A stretch of 64,000 nt of DNA from Martinezella tropici (GCF_003287875.1 NZ_QMKK01000046.1:186001-250000); one strand, 5' to 3'; positions 36,411-45,555 are shown, counted from the stretch's first letter. Translations and numbers: made by a program. Notes: a model not told the origin generated them from the letters alone.

Positions 36411-37298
36411 TCACGGAACGATCAGCGTGCCGGCGCCGTGCTCGGTGAAGATTTCGAGCAGCACGGAATGAGCCGTCTTGCCGTTGAGGATGACGACGCC
36501 CTGAACACCGGCCCTGATGGCGTCGATGCAGGTCTCGACCTTGGGGATCATGCCGCCGGAAATCGTGCCGTCGGCGATCAGCGCGTGCGCCTGTGCCACA
36601 GACAGCTCCTTGATGAGCTGGCCCTGCTTGTCGAGCACGCCCGGGACGTCGGTCAGGAACAGCAGGCGCGTGGCGCTGAGCGCGCCGGCGATCGCGCCGG
36701 CAAAAGTGTCGGCATTGATGTTGTAGGTCGCACCGTCGCGGCCGGGAGCGACCGGGGCGATGACCGGGATCATCTCGGACTTGGCAAGCAGGTCGAGCAG
36801 GGTGCGGTCGACTTCGACCACCTCGCCGACGAAGCCGAGATCGAGCACGCGCTCGATGTTGGAGTCCGGATCCTTGATGGTCTTGTGCGCCTTTTCGGCG
36901 AAGACCATGTTGCCGTCCTTGCCGCAAAGGCCAATCGCCCATTCGCCGGTCTGGTTGATCAGCGCGACGATTTCCTTGTTGATCGAGCCGGCAAGCACCA
37001 TTTCGACGATCTCGACCGTCTTCTGGTCGGTGACGCGCAATCCGCCTTCGAACTTCGATTCGATGCCCATCTTCGTCAGCATGGCGCCGATCTGCGGGCC
37101 GCCGCCATGGACGACGATCGGGTTGACGCCCGATTGCTTCAAAAGGGCGATATCGGCGGCAAACGCCTTGCCGAGTTCGACGTTGCCCATGGCGTGGCCA
37201 CCATATTTCACGACGATGGTCTTGTTTTCATAACGCTGCATGTAGGGCAGCGCCTGTGCGAGCAGGTTGGCTTGGAGTTCGCTTTGGGCTTCGGACAT
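36411..37298 (-). CDS. argB: Acetylglutamate kinase
   Basis: 295-aa amino-acid kinase of arginine synthesis. TIVVKYGGHAMGN is the phosphate-binding Lys/Gly motif, VVHGGGPQIG binds the substrate, and the C-terminal part has GTISGGMIPKVE. The N-terminal extension before the catalytic core is typical of arginine-inhibited, hexameric enzymes. AAGGG lies before ATG 37298. Confidence 0.96.
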   Translation of the reverse strand: MSEAQSELQANLLAQALPYMQRYENKTIVVKYGGHAMGNVELGKAFAADIALLKQSGVNPIVVHGGGPQIGAMLTKMGIESKFEGGLRVTDQKTVEIVEMVLAGSINKEIVALINQTGEWAIGLCGKDGNMVFAEKAHKTIKDPDSNIERVLDLGFVGEVVEVDRTLLDLLAKSEMIPVIAPVAPGRDGATYNINADTFAGAIAGALSATRLLFLTDVPGVLDKQGQLIKELSVAQAHALIADGTISGGMIPKVETCIDAIRAGVQGVVILNGKTAHSVLLEIFTEHGAGTLIVP

Positions 37299-37370
37299 GG
37301 TGCACCCTTCGAAATTGTTCGCGGGCCTTTTATCTCAAGTTCTTGACAGAGGGAATAATCATATCGGGAT

Positions 37371-37480
37371 TAAAGCATGTCGTTGTCGCAAAGGTGTGCA
37401 GCGCTTTTGCGACAACGACATGCGCAAAATCAAATACCTGGAGCGCGAAAAGCGTATCCGGATAGATCGCTCCGCGCTTT
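37371..37480 (+). repeat. Palindromic intergenic repeat, copy A
   Basis: Contains 18-bp perfect arms GCATGTCGTTGTCGCAAA (37375-37392) and TTTGCGACAACGACATGC (37406-37423) around a 13-nt spacer, then a conserved tail with CAAATACCTGGAGCGCGAAAAGCG and GATCGCTCCGCGCTTT. A related copy lies in reverse orientation at 47463-47568. It fills much of the argB-sigma factor divergent spacer. Confidence 0.82.
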
Positions 37481-37589
37481 CGTTGACGCTATGTCACATC
37501 AGCGTCGCCGAAATTGATGGCCTCCGCACGTTTGCCGAAGCGATTTTTTCTTCTAAAGATGGTGCAGGCGTCGCACCCCGGGGATTTGG

Positions 37590-38129
37590 ATGGCGAGCGA
37601 GGAGACGGAAGCGCTGATCGGCCGCATCGCCATGCGCGACCAGAAAGCCTTTGCGGCACTCTACAAGCGTACCAGCCCGAAACTTCTCGGTGTTTGCCTG
37701 CGTATCGTCGGCAACAAGGCGGATGCGGAAGAGGTTTTGCAGGAAGCTTATATCAAGGTCTGGCAGCGGGCCGAGCAATTTGCTGTTGCGGAAGGGCCGG
37801 CAATGGCCTGGCTGATGACGATCGCGCGCAATCGCGCCATCGATTTCGTGCGGGCACGCAAGCCCATAGCCGACGAAATAGATACGGCGTACGATCTTGC
37901 CGACCTGGAACCCGGTCCTGAAGAGCAAGCAATCGTGAAGGGAGAGGGAGGGCGGATTGACAGGTGCATGGAAGAGTTGGAAGCTGATCGTGCACGGGCC
38001 GTTCGCAGCGCCTATGTCGAGGGCTTGAGCTACCAAGAGCTCGCCGACCAACACGCTGTCCCATTGAATACTATGCGCACCTGGCTGCGCCGAAGCCTGA
38101 TCAGACTGAGAGAGTGCATGGACCGATGA
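37590..38129 (+). CDS. ECF-type RNA polymerase sigma factor
   Basis: 179-aa sigma-70 family ECF factor. Region 2 is seen in CLRIVGNKADAEEVLQEAYIKVW and MTIARNRAIDFVRAR, and region 4 in YVEGLSYQELADQHAVPLNTMRTWLRRSLIRL. It overlaps its anti-sigma gene by 4 bp (ATGA). The pairing with an RskA-like anti-sigma places it with SigK/ECF19-like factors. The stimulus is unknown. GGGG about 7 bp upstream of ATG 37590 supports the start. Confidence 0.93.
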   Translation: MASEETEALIGRIAMRDQKAFAALYKRTSPKLLGVCLRIVGNKADAEEVLQEAYIKVWQRAEQFAVAEGPAMAWLMTIARNRAIDFVRARKPIADEIDTAYDLADLEPGPEEQAIVKGEGGRIDRCMEELEADRARAVRSAYVEGLSYQELADQHAVPLNTMRTWLRRSLIRLRECMDR

Positions 38130-38839
38130 GTACGCCCGATCAAAGCAAGGGAGGCCGCTCCCGCGATGAAGTCCTGGCCGGAGAATATGTGCTTGGCGTG
38201 CTTTCCCTGGAGGATCGGCAGAAGGTCGAGCGCCGCATGCGCAGCGACCGCCAGTTTGCCGCCATCGTCAGCCGCTGGGAGCAGAACCTCTCGGAATTCA
38301 ACGAGGAATATGAGGCGGTGACGCCTGCGGCCGCCGTGTTCCCGAAGATTGAAAAGAGGATTTTCGGAGAAGTGGCGTTCGGCGCCCATCTGTGGAATTC
38401 GCTGATGCTATGGCGCTCGGTCGCTTTCGGCTCGCTGTTCTTGGTCGCCGGCGTACTCGTGTTCGCCATCACGAATGAAGGCAGCTTGCGCACGAGCCCT
38501 GGCAAACAGCTCACCGCATCCCTTGCCGGCCAGAACAGTCCCTTCAATCTCCTCGCCAATTACGACGTCGCCAGTGGGCGTCTGAAAATTACGCCGGTCG
38601 CCGCCGGCAAGCCCGAGGAGAAATCGCTGGAGCTCTGGCTGATTCGCGGCAGCGATCCCGCCGAGGCGCTGGGCATACTGCCACCGACCGGCGATGGCGA
38701 AATCGTCTTGTCGCCGGAACTTCACGCCAAATTGACTGAAGGCGCCATCATCGCCGTTAGTGTGGAGCCCTTTGGCGGCTCGCCGACCGGCAAACCGACG
38801 GGCGATGTGGTCGCTTCCGGTACGATCCACTTGCCCTGA
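38126..38839 (+). CDS. RskA-like anti-sigma factor
   Basis: 237-aa single-pass membrane protein. The cytoplasmic N-terminal part (GEYVLGVLSLEDRQKVERRM) is the anti-sigma zinc-less ASD type, one membrane helix lies near residues 95-113 (SVAFGSLFLVAGVLVFAI), and the periplasmic C-terminal RskA domain contains LELWLIRG. It should hold the upstream sigma factor inactive. No dedicated protease gene is adjacent. Confidence 0.92.
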   Translation: MSTPDQSKGGRSRDEVLAGEYVLGVLSLEDRQKVERRMRSDRQFAAIVSRWEQNLSEFNEEYEAVTPAAAVFPKIEKRIFGEVAFGAHLWNSLMLWRSVAFGSLFLVAGVLVFAITNEGSLRTSPGKQLTASLAGQNSPFNLLANYDVASGRLKITPVAAGKPEEKSLELWLIRGSDPAEALGILPPTGDGEIVLSPELHAKLTEGAIIAVSVEPFGGSPTGKPTGDVVASGTIHLP

Positions 38840-38948
38840 GGAGTTTCGGTTCCCGAAAAACGATCGCGGCTGAAACTCTCTGCCAGCGTGCTCCGTATCT
38901 TCTTCCGACCCCGCCTGATCGGGGCAACAGAGCGGAAGAGGAGACGTT

Positions 38949-39506
38949 ATGATCAAGACCGTTTTTCGCATTGCTGCCGCTGCCGCAATGCTGTCGGCCG
39001 CAAGCAGCCTAGCCTATGCCAAGGACCCGATGGTGGGCGGTGCTGCGATGTATGCCAGCAAGAACATCATCCAGAATGCCGTCAATTCCAAGGATCACAC
39101 GACCCTGGTCGCAGCCGTCAAGGCGGCCGGCCTCGTCGATACCCTCGAAGGAAAAGGCCCTTTCACCGTCTTTGCGCCGACCAATGAAGCCTTCAAGCAA
39201 CTGCCAGCAGGCACGGTCGAAACCCTGCTGAAGCCCGAGAACAAGGAGAAGCTGGTCAAGGTGCTGACCTGCCACGTCGTCGCCGGCAATGATATGGCTG
39301 CCGCCATCAAGAAATGGGCAATGAGCAAGGGCGGCGAATACGATCTGAAGACGGTCGGCGGCTGCACGATCAAGGCCATGGACAAGGGCGGCAAGCTGAC
39401 GTTGACTGACGAGGCCGGCGGCATTGCCCATATCACCATTGCCGACGTCAAGCAGTCGAACGGCGTGATCCACGTCGTCGACAAGGTGTTGTTGCCGAAG
39501 ATGTAA
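38949..39506 (+). CDS. Secreted fasciclin (FAS1) domain protein
   Basis: 185-aa protein with a signal peptide (MIKTVFRIAAAAAMLSAASS, then LAYA) and one FAS1 domain: KGPFTVFAPTNEAFKQLPAG is the H1 motif, and VIHVVDKVLLP the H2 end. FAS1 proteins mediate adhesion or cell-surface interactions; rhizobial Nex18 is a relative expressed in symbiosis. It lies 110 bp after the anti-sigma gene and is a likely target of the sigma factor. GGAG lies before ATG 38949. Confidence 0.92.
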   Translation: MIKTVFRIAAAAAMLSAASSLAYAKDPMVGGAAMYASKNIIQNAVNSKDHTTLVAAVKAAGLVDTLEGKGPFTVFAPTNEAFKQLPAGTVETLLKPENKEKLVKVLTCHVVAGNDMAAAIKKWAMSKGGEYDLKTVGGCTIKAMDKGGKLTLTDEAGGIAHITIADVKQSNGVIHVVDKVLLPKM

Positions 39507-39580
39507 TCCTTAGCGGCAACACGGCCGCCGTCGCCTTATGCGGGGTCGGGCGGCGGCGGCCTCATTCGACCGGTCGGTCT

Positions 39581-40240
39581 TCAGACCTGGATGCCGACCG
39601 TCAGGCCAATGGCCTCCCGCAATTCCTGAAGACCAACGCCTTTTTCCGATGAAGTGGCGAGGATGCCGGGATAGGCGGCGGGGCGCTTGCGGATTTTTTC
39701 AGCGGTATCGGCCAGCAGCTTCGGTATGCCTGCTTTCTTGATCTTGTCGGTCTTGGTCAGCACGATCTGATAGGAAACAGCAGCCTTGTCGAGCAGGCCC
39801 AGAACTTCCTCGTCGTTCTTCTTGATGCCGTGGCGGCTGTCGATCAGCACATAGACGCGCTTCAGCGTCGTGCGCCCGCGCAGGTAGTCGAAGACGAGCT
39901 TCGTCCAGGCATCCACCTGATCCTTCGGCGCTTCGGCATAGCCGTAGCCAGGCATGTCAACCAGAGCCATCGGCGGCAGGTCGCCGCTCTCGCCGGAAAA
40001 ACCATCGGGAACGAAATAATTGAGTTCCTGCGTGCGGCCCGGCGTGTTGGATGTGCGCGCCAGTCCCTTATGTCCGACCAGAGCATTAATCAGCGACGAC
40101 TTGCCGACATTCGAGCGGCCGGCAAAAGCGATTTCCGGCGGCCCTTCCGGCGGCAGAAACTTCATGGCCGGCACGCCGCGGATGAAAATCCACGGACGTC
40201 CGAAAAGCGGCTTGTCGTCTTTGGTCGTCTGGTCTGCCAT
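39581..40240 (-). CDS. ysxC: Ribosome biogenesis GTPase YsxC/EngB
   Basis: 219-aa GTPase for large-subunit assembly and cell division. G1 is AGRSNVGKSSLI, G2 region SNTPGRTQELN, G3 DMPGYGYA and G4 TKTDK. Its usual neighbour yidC lies 500 bp upstream on the same strand, with a small rightward frame between. Confidence 0.96.
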   Translation of the reverse strand: MADQTTKDDKPLFGRPWIFIRGVPAMKFLPPEGPPEIAFAGRSNVGKSSLINALVGHKGLARTSNTPGRTQELNYFVPDGFSGESGDLPPMALVDMPGYGYAEAPKDQVDAWTKLVFDYLRGRTTLKRVYVLIDSRHGIKKNDEEVLGLLDKAAVSYQIVLTKTDKIKKAGIPKLLADTAEKIRKRPAAYPGILATSSEKGVGLQELREAIGLTVGIQV

Positions 40241-40359
40241 TTGCTCAGTCTTTTATCCGGTTTGATGGTCTGGCTTCGGGGTTTTGCCCATGAAAGTCAA
40301 GTTTTGATCGAAATGTGTGACGCGTTGCGGACCTGCACGTAGCCTGCCATGGTGCGCAG

Positions 40360-40668
40360 ATGGAGCAAGATGCGCCGAAAGATGACGATGCGGTGGAAAT
40401 ACGCCTCGATGTGAAGGAGGCACTGGTTCTATTCGAGCTTCTTTCCCGCTGGTCCGATCCGAACGCAACGCATGCCCCCGGCAGCGAGTATTTCGAGAGC
40501 CCTGCCGAACGTACCGTATTGCACGGTTTGCTCGTGGAACTCGAGAAGCAGCTTCTTGCTCCATTCAGGCCCGAATACAGGCAGATTCTCGCCGAGGCAC
40601 GCAACGTACTGGCGGAACGATGGGACGTCCAACCCTCAGCGGCCGAGTTACCGCCCAAGGCTCCCTGA
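40360..40668 (+). CDS. Hypothetical protein, 102 aa
   Basis: Rightward reading frame lying between leftward ysxC and yidC. The product is acidic and looks folded (VEIRLDVKEALVLFELLSRW, then ERTVLHGLLVELEKQLL), with amphipathic helices and no signal peptide. I do not recognise a domain. The ribosome binding site is weak. The coding bias looks real, but conservation would need checking. Confidence 0.6.
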   Translation: MEQDAPKDDDAVEIRLDVKEALVLFELLSRWSDPNATHAPGSEYFESPAERTVLHGLLVELEKQLLAPFRPEYRQILAEARNVLAERWDVQPSAAELPPKAP

Positions 40669-40707
40669 TGCCGGAGCCTCTATCGTTAATATCCAAGGCC
40701 GAGAATG

Positions 40708-40730
40708 AAAAAGCCCCACCGAAGCGGGGC
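40708..40730 (-). terminator. Intrinsic terminator of the rpmH-rnpA-yidC operon
   Basis: Read leftward, GCCCCGC-TTCG-GTGGGGC is followed by TTTTT, nine bp past the yidC stop. The stem spans 40713-40730. It also lies after the rightward hypothetical gene and may serve both. Confidence 0.85.
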
Positions 40731-40738
40731 CTTTATCG

Positions 40739-42541
40739 TCATTTCGATGGTGCCGGTTTTCGTTTGAAGAGGCCCTTCAGATTGTCGAAGAGCTCCACCT
40801 TCACGCCATGGCGTTTCATGATGATCGACTGCTGGATGACAGAGAGCGTATTATTCCAGGCCCAGTAGATCACGAGGCCGGCCGGGAAGCTTGCCAGCAT
40901 GAACATGAAGACCAGTGGCATCCAGTTGAAGATCATCGCCTGGGTCGGGTCCGGCGGGGTCGGGTTCATGCGCATCTGCAGGAACATGGTGACGCCCATG
41001 ATCAGCGGCCAGACGCCGAGATGCAGGAAGGTCGGAGCCGCGAACGGCAGCAGGCCGAACAGGTTGACGATCGAGGTCGGATCCGGCGCGGAGAGGTCCT
41101 GGATCCAGCCGAAGAACGGCGCATGGCGCATTTCGATGGTGATATAGATCACCTTGTAGAGCGAGAAGAAGATCGGGATCTGCAGGAGCACTGGCCAGCA
41201 GCCCGCGATCGGGTTGATCTTTTCTTCCTTGTAGAGCTGCATCGTCGCCTGCTGCAGGCCCATGCGGTCGTCGCCGAACTTGGCCTTCAGCTCCTCCATC
41301 TTCGGCTGCACGCGCTTCATGTTCGCCATGGAGGCATATTGCCGGCTGGCGAGCGGGAAGAAGAGCGCCTTGACCACGATGGTGGTGCAGAGGATGGCGA
41401 CGCCGAAATTGCCGAAGTAGCGGAAGAAGAAGTCCATCAGCTTGAACATCGGCTTGGTGATGAAATAGAACCAGCCCCAGTCGATGAGGCGGTCGAAGCG
41501 CGGGATCGAATAGCTGGTCTCATAGCGGTCGATGACCGGGACTTCCTTGGCGCCGGCGAAGACGAGGTTCTTGAGGTCGATCGACTGGCCGGGAGCAACC
41601 GTGACCGCATCTTCCTTGTAGTCGGCCTGGTAGCGCGGCGTACCGTCGGTGAAGTGCGAGAAGCGGGCATCATATGCGGTCGACTGCGGCGGCACGATCG
41701 TTGCAGCCCAGTACTTGTCCGTCATCCCGAGCCAGCCACCGGTCGCCTTGGCGGGCGTTGTGGCTTCCTTTTCAGTTGATGCGTACTTGGTCTCGATCAG
41801 GCCGTCATCGCCGATGACGCCGATGAAGCCTTCGTGCAGGACGTAGGCGGACGGCGTCTCGGGCTTGTTGTAGCGGGTGACGCGGCCATAGCTCGACAGC
41901 GAAACCGGCGCCTGGCCGCTATTGGCGATCTTGTCGCTGATCGTGAACATGTAGCGATCGTCGACCGAGATGGTGCGGGTGAAGGTGATGCCCTTGTCGT
42001 TGGTGTAGGAGAGCGTCACCGGCGTCTTGTCGGTCAGCTTGTCGCCGCTCGTGAGCTTCCAAAGGGTCGAAGGACCTGGGACTGCGCCGGTTGCATCGCT
42101 GCCGACATAGCCGAGTTCGGTGAAGTAGCCGTCCTTGGTGTCGGCCGGGCTGAACAGCGTGATGATCGGGCTGCTCTTGTCGACAGTCTCGTGATAGGCC
42201 TTGAGACGGAGATCGTCGAGGCGGGCGCCTTCCAGGTTGATGGAACCGGCAAGTGCCGGTGTATCGATGACAACGCGCGCGGAAGCCGTCTTCTCGACGG
42301 ACTGATCGCGGCTGAGAACCGTCGGCGCCGTCTGGCCGTTTGCCGGCAGCGAACCGTTTACAGCGGTGCCCGCGGCAGGCGACTGCGTCGTCTGAGCCTG
42401 CTGCGCCTGCTGGTGCTGCTTGGCGGCCTGTTCGGCCTGGCGCTGCGCTTCGAGGCGCGGGTTCATGTAGAAAAACTGCCAGCCGAGAACAATCAGCACA
42501 GACAGTGCAATTGCAACGATGTAATTGCGGTTGTTTTCCAT
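40739..42541 (-). CDS. yidC: Membrane protein insertase YidC/Oxa1
   Basis: 600-aa inner-membrane insertase. It begins MENNRNYIVAIALSVLIVLG (first helix), has a large periplasmic domain (about 60-360) and ends with the five-helix Oxa1 core including GCWPVLLQIPIFFSLYKVI. An ATG one codon earlier (42544) would overlap the rnpA stop as ATGA; I keep the family-typical start. AGGA lies just upstream. Confidence 0.96.
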   Translation of the reverse strand: MENNRNYIVAIALSVLIVLGWQFFYMNPRLEAQRQAEQAAKQHQQAQQAQTTQSPAAGTAVNGSLPANGQTAPTVLSRDQSVEKTASARVVIDTPALAGSINLEGARLDDLRLKAYHETVDKSSPIITLFSPADTKDGYFTELGYVGSDATGAVPGPSTLWKLTSGDKLTDKTPVTLSYTNDKGITFTRTISVDDRYMFTISDKIANSGQAPVSLSSYGRVTRYNKPETPSAYVLHEGFIGVIGDDGLIETKYASTEKEATTPAKATGGWLGMTDKYWAATIVPPQSTAYDARFSHFTDGTPRYQADYKEDAVTVAPGQSIDLKNLVFAGAKEVPVIDRYETSYSIPRFDRLIDWGWFYFITKPMFKLMDFFFRYFGNFGVAILCTTIVVKALFFPLASRQYASMANMKRVQPKMEELKAKFGDDRMGLQQATMQLYKEEKINPIAGCWPVLLQIPIFFSLYKVIYITIEMRHAPFFGWIQDLSAPDPTSIVNLFGLLPFAAPTFLHLGVWPLIMGVTMFLQMRMNPTPPDPTQAMIFNWMPLVFMFMLASFPAGLVIYWAWNNTLSVIQQSIIMKRHGVKVELFDNLKGLFKRKPAPSK

Positions 42542-42942
42542 CATACTTTCCTGGAGCGGTCCATTTCCGACCGCCGGTGTTTCGGCCTGGTTTCGATGCG
42601 GCTTACGAGTTCGCTCGCCAGTTTTTCGAAAGGCGCGGTCAGCACCTCGCGTCGCGCGACAACCACATAGTCGTGTCCGGGCTGCATTGCAAATCCGGCA
42701 TGAAGCCGCACGGCTTCTTTCAGCCTGCGCCGCATGCGGTTGCGCTCCACCGCGTTGCCATGTTTTTTGGTAACGGTAAAACCAACGCGGGGTTCGGCGT
42801 CGGCGATCTTGCGGTCCAGCATCTCTATCAGGAAGAAGCTGCCTCGGCGCTTCTCGCCTTCGCGGACGGCAAGAAACTGCGGCCGGCTTTTCAGCCGCCC
42901 GACAGTCTTTTTGGGTCGTTCATTCGTCAATTTGCCCGCCAT
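42541..42942 (-). CDS. rnpA: Ribonuclease P protein component
   Basis: 133-aa basic protein that with the M1-type RNA matures tRNA 5' ends. The RNR motif region reads GNAVERNRMRRRLKEAVRLH; RVGFTVTKKHGNAV is also typical. The start is uncertain: ATG 42942 has CCAGG immediately before it with no spacing, and a TTG four codons later (42930) is possible. It follows rpmH and overlaps the start of yidC. Confidence 0.94.
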   Translation of the reverse strand: MAGKLTNERPKKTVGRLKSRPQFLAVREGEKRRGSFFLIEMLDRKIADAEPRVGFTVTKKHGNAVERNRMRRRLKEAVRLHAGFAMQPGHDYVVVARREVLTAPFEKLASELVSRIETRPKHRRSEMDRSRKV

Positions 42943-42967
42943 CCTGGATCATCGGGCATTTCGGCCC

Positions 42968-43102
42968 TTAGGCCGAAAGACGCTTGCGACCACGGTTACG
43001 GCGAGCGGAAAGAACCGCGCGGCCGCCCTTGGTGGCCATGCGCGCACGGAAACCGTGGCGACGCTTGCGGACAAGCTTGGATGGTTGGTAGGTACGCTTC
43101 AT
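42968..43102 (-). CDS. rpmH: 50S ribosomal protein L34
   Basis: 44-aa protein. Translation from ATG 43102 gives MKRTYQPSKLVRKRRHGFRA and then RMATKGGRAVLSARRNRGRK, ending RLSA, the universal L34 sequence. It is first in the leftward rpmH-rnpA-yidC operon, as in most bacteria. In many bacteria rpmH lies near oriC beside dnaA, but no dnaA is seen here. Confidence 0.98.
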   Translation of the reverse strand: MKRTYQPSKLVRKRRHGFRARMATKGGRAVLSARRNRGRKRLSA

Positions 43103-43224
43103 TTATTTAAACACCGCGGAGTGCGGCCCTTCTTGAGCTTTGCTTTGAGTAGCAAGGAGCGTTGTTGATTATGGCGAACGGACTTGGCCCGCAAAAGCAG
43201 GCACGGTGACCGAACGTGCGCGGG

Positions 43225-43253
43225 CTTATACGGATCAAGGCCCCGGAAGTCAA
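43225..43253 (-). promoter_or_regulatory. Sigma70-type promoter of the rpmH operon
   Basis: Read leftward: TTGACT (43253-43248), exactly 17 bp, TATAAG (43230-43225). Transcription would start near 43218, giving a leader of about 115 nt before rpmH. The rest of the 419-bp gene-free spacer (43254-43521) is AT-richer towards mcp; I see no other gene there. Confidence 0.75.
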
Positions 43254-43521
43254 TTATATGGGCGCAGATTCCTTGAACTCCGGCAATTTCGCGCGATCGG
43301 CGGCGGCTGATTGCTATCTGGCTGCTGCTCGCCGGCGGAATGTGCGCAACCTTGAATATAAATTGCATAATTCCTAAAATATACAGTTAGTATAGTGAAG
43401 AATGTCGGACGCTTAGATTAAAGATAACTCAATATAACATTAATGATTTTAGTCGATATCTAGCCCTGTGTGGTAAAACCCATCGATTTATGGGGGATGG
43501 GATCTGCGCCGGAGGGGTATT

Positions 43522-45531
43522 GTGAGAATTCGTGGCAAAATAAATCTGCTTGTATCTGTCATGACCGGGGCGGCGCTTCTGATCGGGGCCACCGCGCTTT
43601 ATGCGTTGCATCAATATGACCAGAAATTACAGAGCTACGAGCAGACGGCGAGCCGCGCTTACATGGGCGAGCGCCTGAATCGCTACGTCACCGCCGTGGT
43701 CATGGAAGCGCGCGGCATCTATGCCGCGGCTGCGGCAAAAGATTCCAAACCCTTTGCCGATGGGCTGATGGCCGATCTCGGCGAAATCGACAAGGTGCTG
43801 GCAAGCTGGGCGCCTCTGGTGCCGGAGACGCAGATGCCGGAATTCACCAAGCTGCAGGCCCGCGCCCAGGAGTTTCGCGCCTTTCGCACGGAAACGGCCA
43901 GGCTCGGCGTGACCGATGGCCCGGATGCCGCCGGCAAGCAGGGCAACAACGAGGCGAACCGCGCCAACCGCAAGGCTTTCCAGGCTGAGATCGATGCGAT
44001 CGTCCAGACCGATAAGGCGGAGCTTGCGAAGGCGGAGGCCGAGATCGCAACCTTCCACAGCACTGTGCTCTGGATGGTCCTCTCCATCATGATCGTCGGT
44101 ATCGTGGCCGGTGTCGGCCTCGGCGCCTATATCGGAACCGTCCATCTGAGCCGCCCGATCCGCAAGGTAACCGATGCGATAAAGAATGTCGCCGACGGCC
44201 ATTTCGATATAGAGGTGCCGTTTGCCGGCCGTGGCGACGAAATCGGCGAGATGGCCGCGGCCGTCGACATCTTCAAGGAAAACGGCAATGCCGTGCGCCG
44301 CATGAATGCCGAGGAAACAGCCATGCGCGCCAAGAGCGACGAGCTTCAGTCGAGCATGTCTCTCGTGGTCTCGGCCGCAGCGGCCGGCGACTTCAGCCAC
44401 CGCATCGAGAAGGACTATGGTGACGTCAACCTCAATCGCTTCGCTGGCAACGTCAACGAGTTGCTTGTCAGCGTCGACAGAGGCATCGGTGAAGTCCGCC
44501 GCGTCATCGCGAGCCTGGCAGACGGTGATCTGACCCAGGCGATGAAGGGCGAATTCCAGGGCGCCTTTGCCGAGCTGCAGCAGAACGTCAATGCGACGCT
44601 TGCGACGCTGAAGAGCACCATGAGCGAGGTGCGCGGCACCACCGGCTCGATCAATTCCAACACCAATGAGCTGCGCCACGCCAGTGACGACCTCTCCAAG
44701 CGCACCGAACAGCAGGCGGCGGCACTGGAGGAAACCTCGGCAGCGCTCGACGAGATCACCTCTGTCGTCCAGAATTCCACAGAGCGGGCGCGCGAGGCGA
44801 GCGTCATGGTCAGCGAAGCCAAGGACGACGCGGCTCGTTCCGGCACGGTGGTTCGCAATGCGATCGACGCCATGGGCCGCATCGAACAGGCATCGGGCGA
44901 GATCAGCCAGATCATCGGCGTGATCGACGACATCGCTTTCCAGACCAATCTTCTCGCATTGAACGCCGGCGTCGAAGCGGCTCGCGCCGGCGAGGCAGGG
45001 AAGGGTTTCGCCGTCGTCGCTCAGGAAGTGCGCGAGCTTGCTCAGCGCTCGGCCACCGCGGCCAAGGATATCAAGGCGCTGATCGGCAAGTCCGGTGACG
45101 AGGTGCAGGTCGGCGTTAAGCTCGTGCAGGCAACCGGCGAGGCGCTGTCCTCCATCGAGGCCCGCGTGCTGAAGATCAACGATCACATTCATTCGATAGC
45201 GACGGCGGCGCGCGAACAGGCAACGGGCCTGTCGGAGGTGAACAAGGCCGTCAACCAGATGGATGAAGTCACGCAGCGCAATGCCGCCATGGTCGAGGAG
45301 ACTTCGGCCGCGACCCATCGCCTGGCGGCCGAGGCCGATGGCCTTGTCCATCTCGTTTCGCGCTTCAAGGTGGATGCCGTCAATGTCACAGCACCCGTGC
45401 CCGCGCGCGCTGAGACGCATCGTCCTACGGCATCGCCGGCACGCCGGATGATCGATAGGGTCGCTACCGCCTTCGGCGGCGGGGCGGCGGCCGCACCGGC
45501 CACCGCGACGCAAGGCTGGGAAGAGTTCTGA
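43522..45531 (+). CDS. Methyl-accepting chemotaxis protein with four-helix-bundle-type sensor
   Basis: 669-aa chemoreceptor. Membrane segments are at about residues 9-30 and 180-205, with a helical periplasmic domain of about 150 residues between them, smaller than the Cache domain of the receptor at 21.6 kb. One HAMP follows the membrane and a second HAMP-like unit lies near residues 280-340. The signalling tip DIAFQTNLLALNAGVEAARA is at about 467-503. It ends QGWEEF, a CheR/CheB-tethering type pentapeptide. The start is GTG 43522, with GGAGG 6 bp upstream. Confidence 0.93.
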   Translation: MRIRGKINLLVSVMTGAALLIGATALYALHQYDQKLQSYEQTASRAYMGERLNRYVTAVVMEARGIYAAAAAKDSKPFADGLMADLGEIDKVLASWAPLVPETQMPEFTKLQARAQEFRAFRTETARLGVTDGPDAAGKQGNNEANRANRKAFQAEIDAIVQTDKAELAKAEAEIATFHSTVLWMVLSIMIVGIVAGVGLGAYIGTVHLSRPIRKVTDAIKNVADGHFDIEVPFAGRGDEIGEMAAAVDIFKENGNAVRRMNAEETAMRAKSDELQSSMSLVVSAAAAGDFSHRIEKDYGDVNLNRFAGNVNELLVSVDRGIGEVRRVIASLADGDLTQAMKGEFQGAFAELQQNVNATLATLKSTMSEVRGTTGSINSNTNELRHASDDLSKRTEQQAAALEETSAALDEITSVVQNSTERAREASVMVSEAKDDAARSGTVVRNAIDAMGRIEQASGEISQIIGVIDDIAFQTNLLALNAGVEAARAGEAGKGFAVVAQEVRELAQRSATAAKDIKALIGKSGDEVQVGVKLVQATGEALSSIEARVLKINDHIHSIATAAREQATGLSEVNKAVNQMDEVTQRNAAMVEETSAATHRLAAEADGLVHLVSRFKVDAVNVTAPVPARAETHRPTASPARRMIDRVATAFGGGAAAAPATATQGWEEF

Positions 45532-45555
45532 TCGCTCAACCATGAGGCCAAATCC

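Noticed and set aside
42968..43521. Replication origin next to rpmH
   Set aside because: No dnaA, no DnaA-box cluster and no parAB nearby; in alphaproteobacteria rpmH is often away from oriC.
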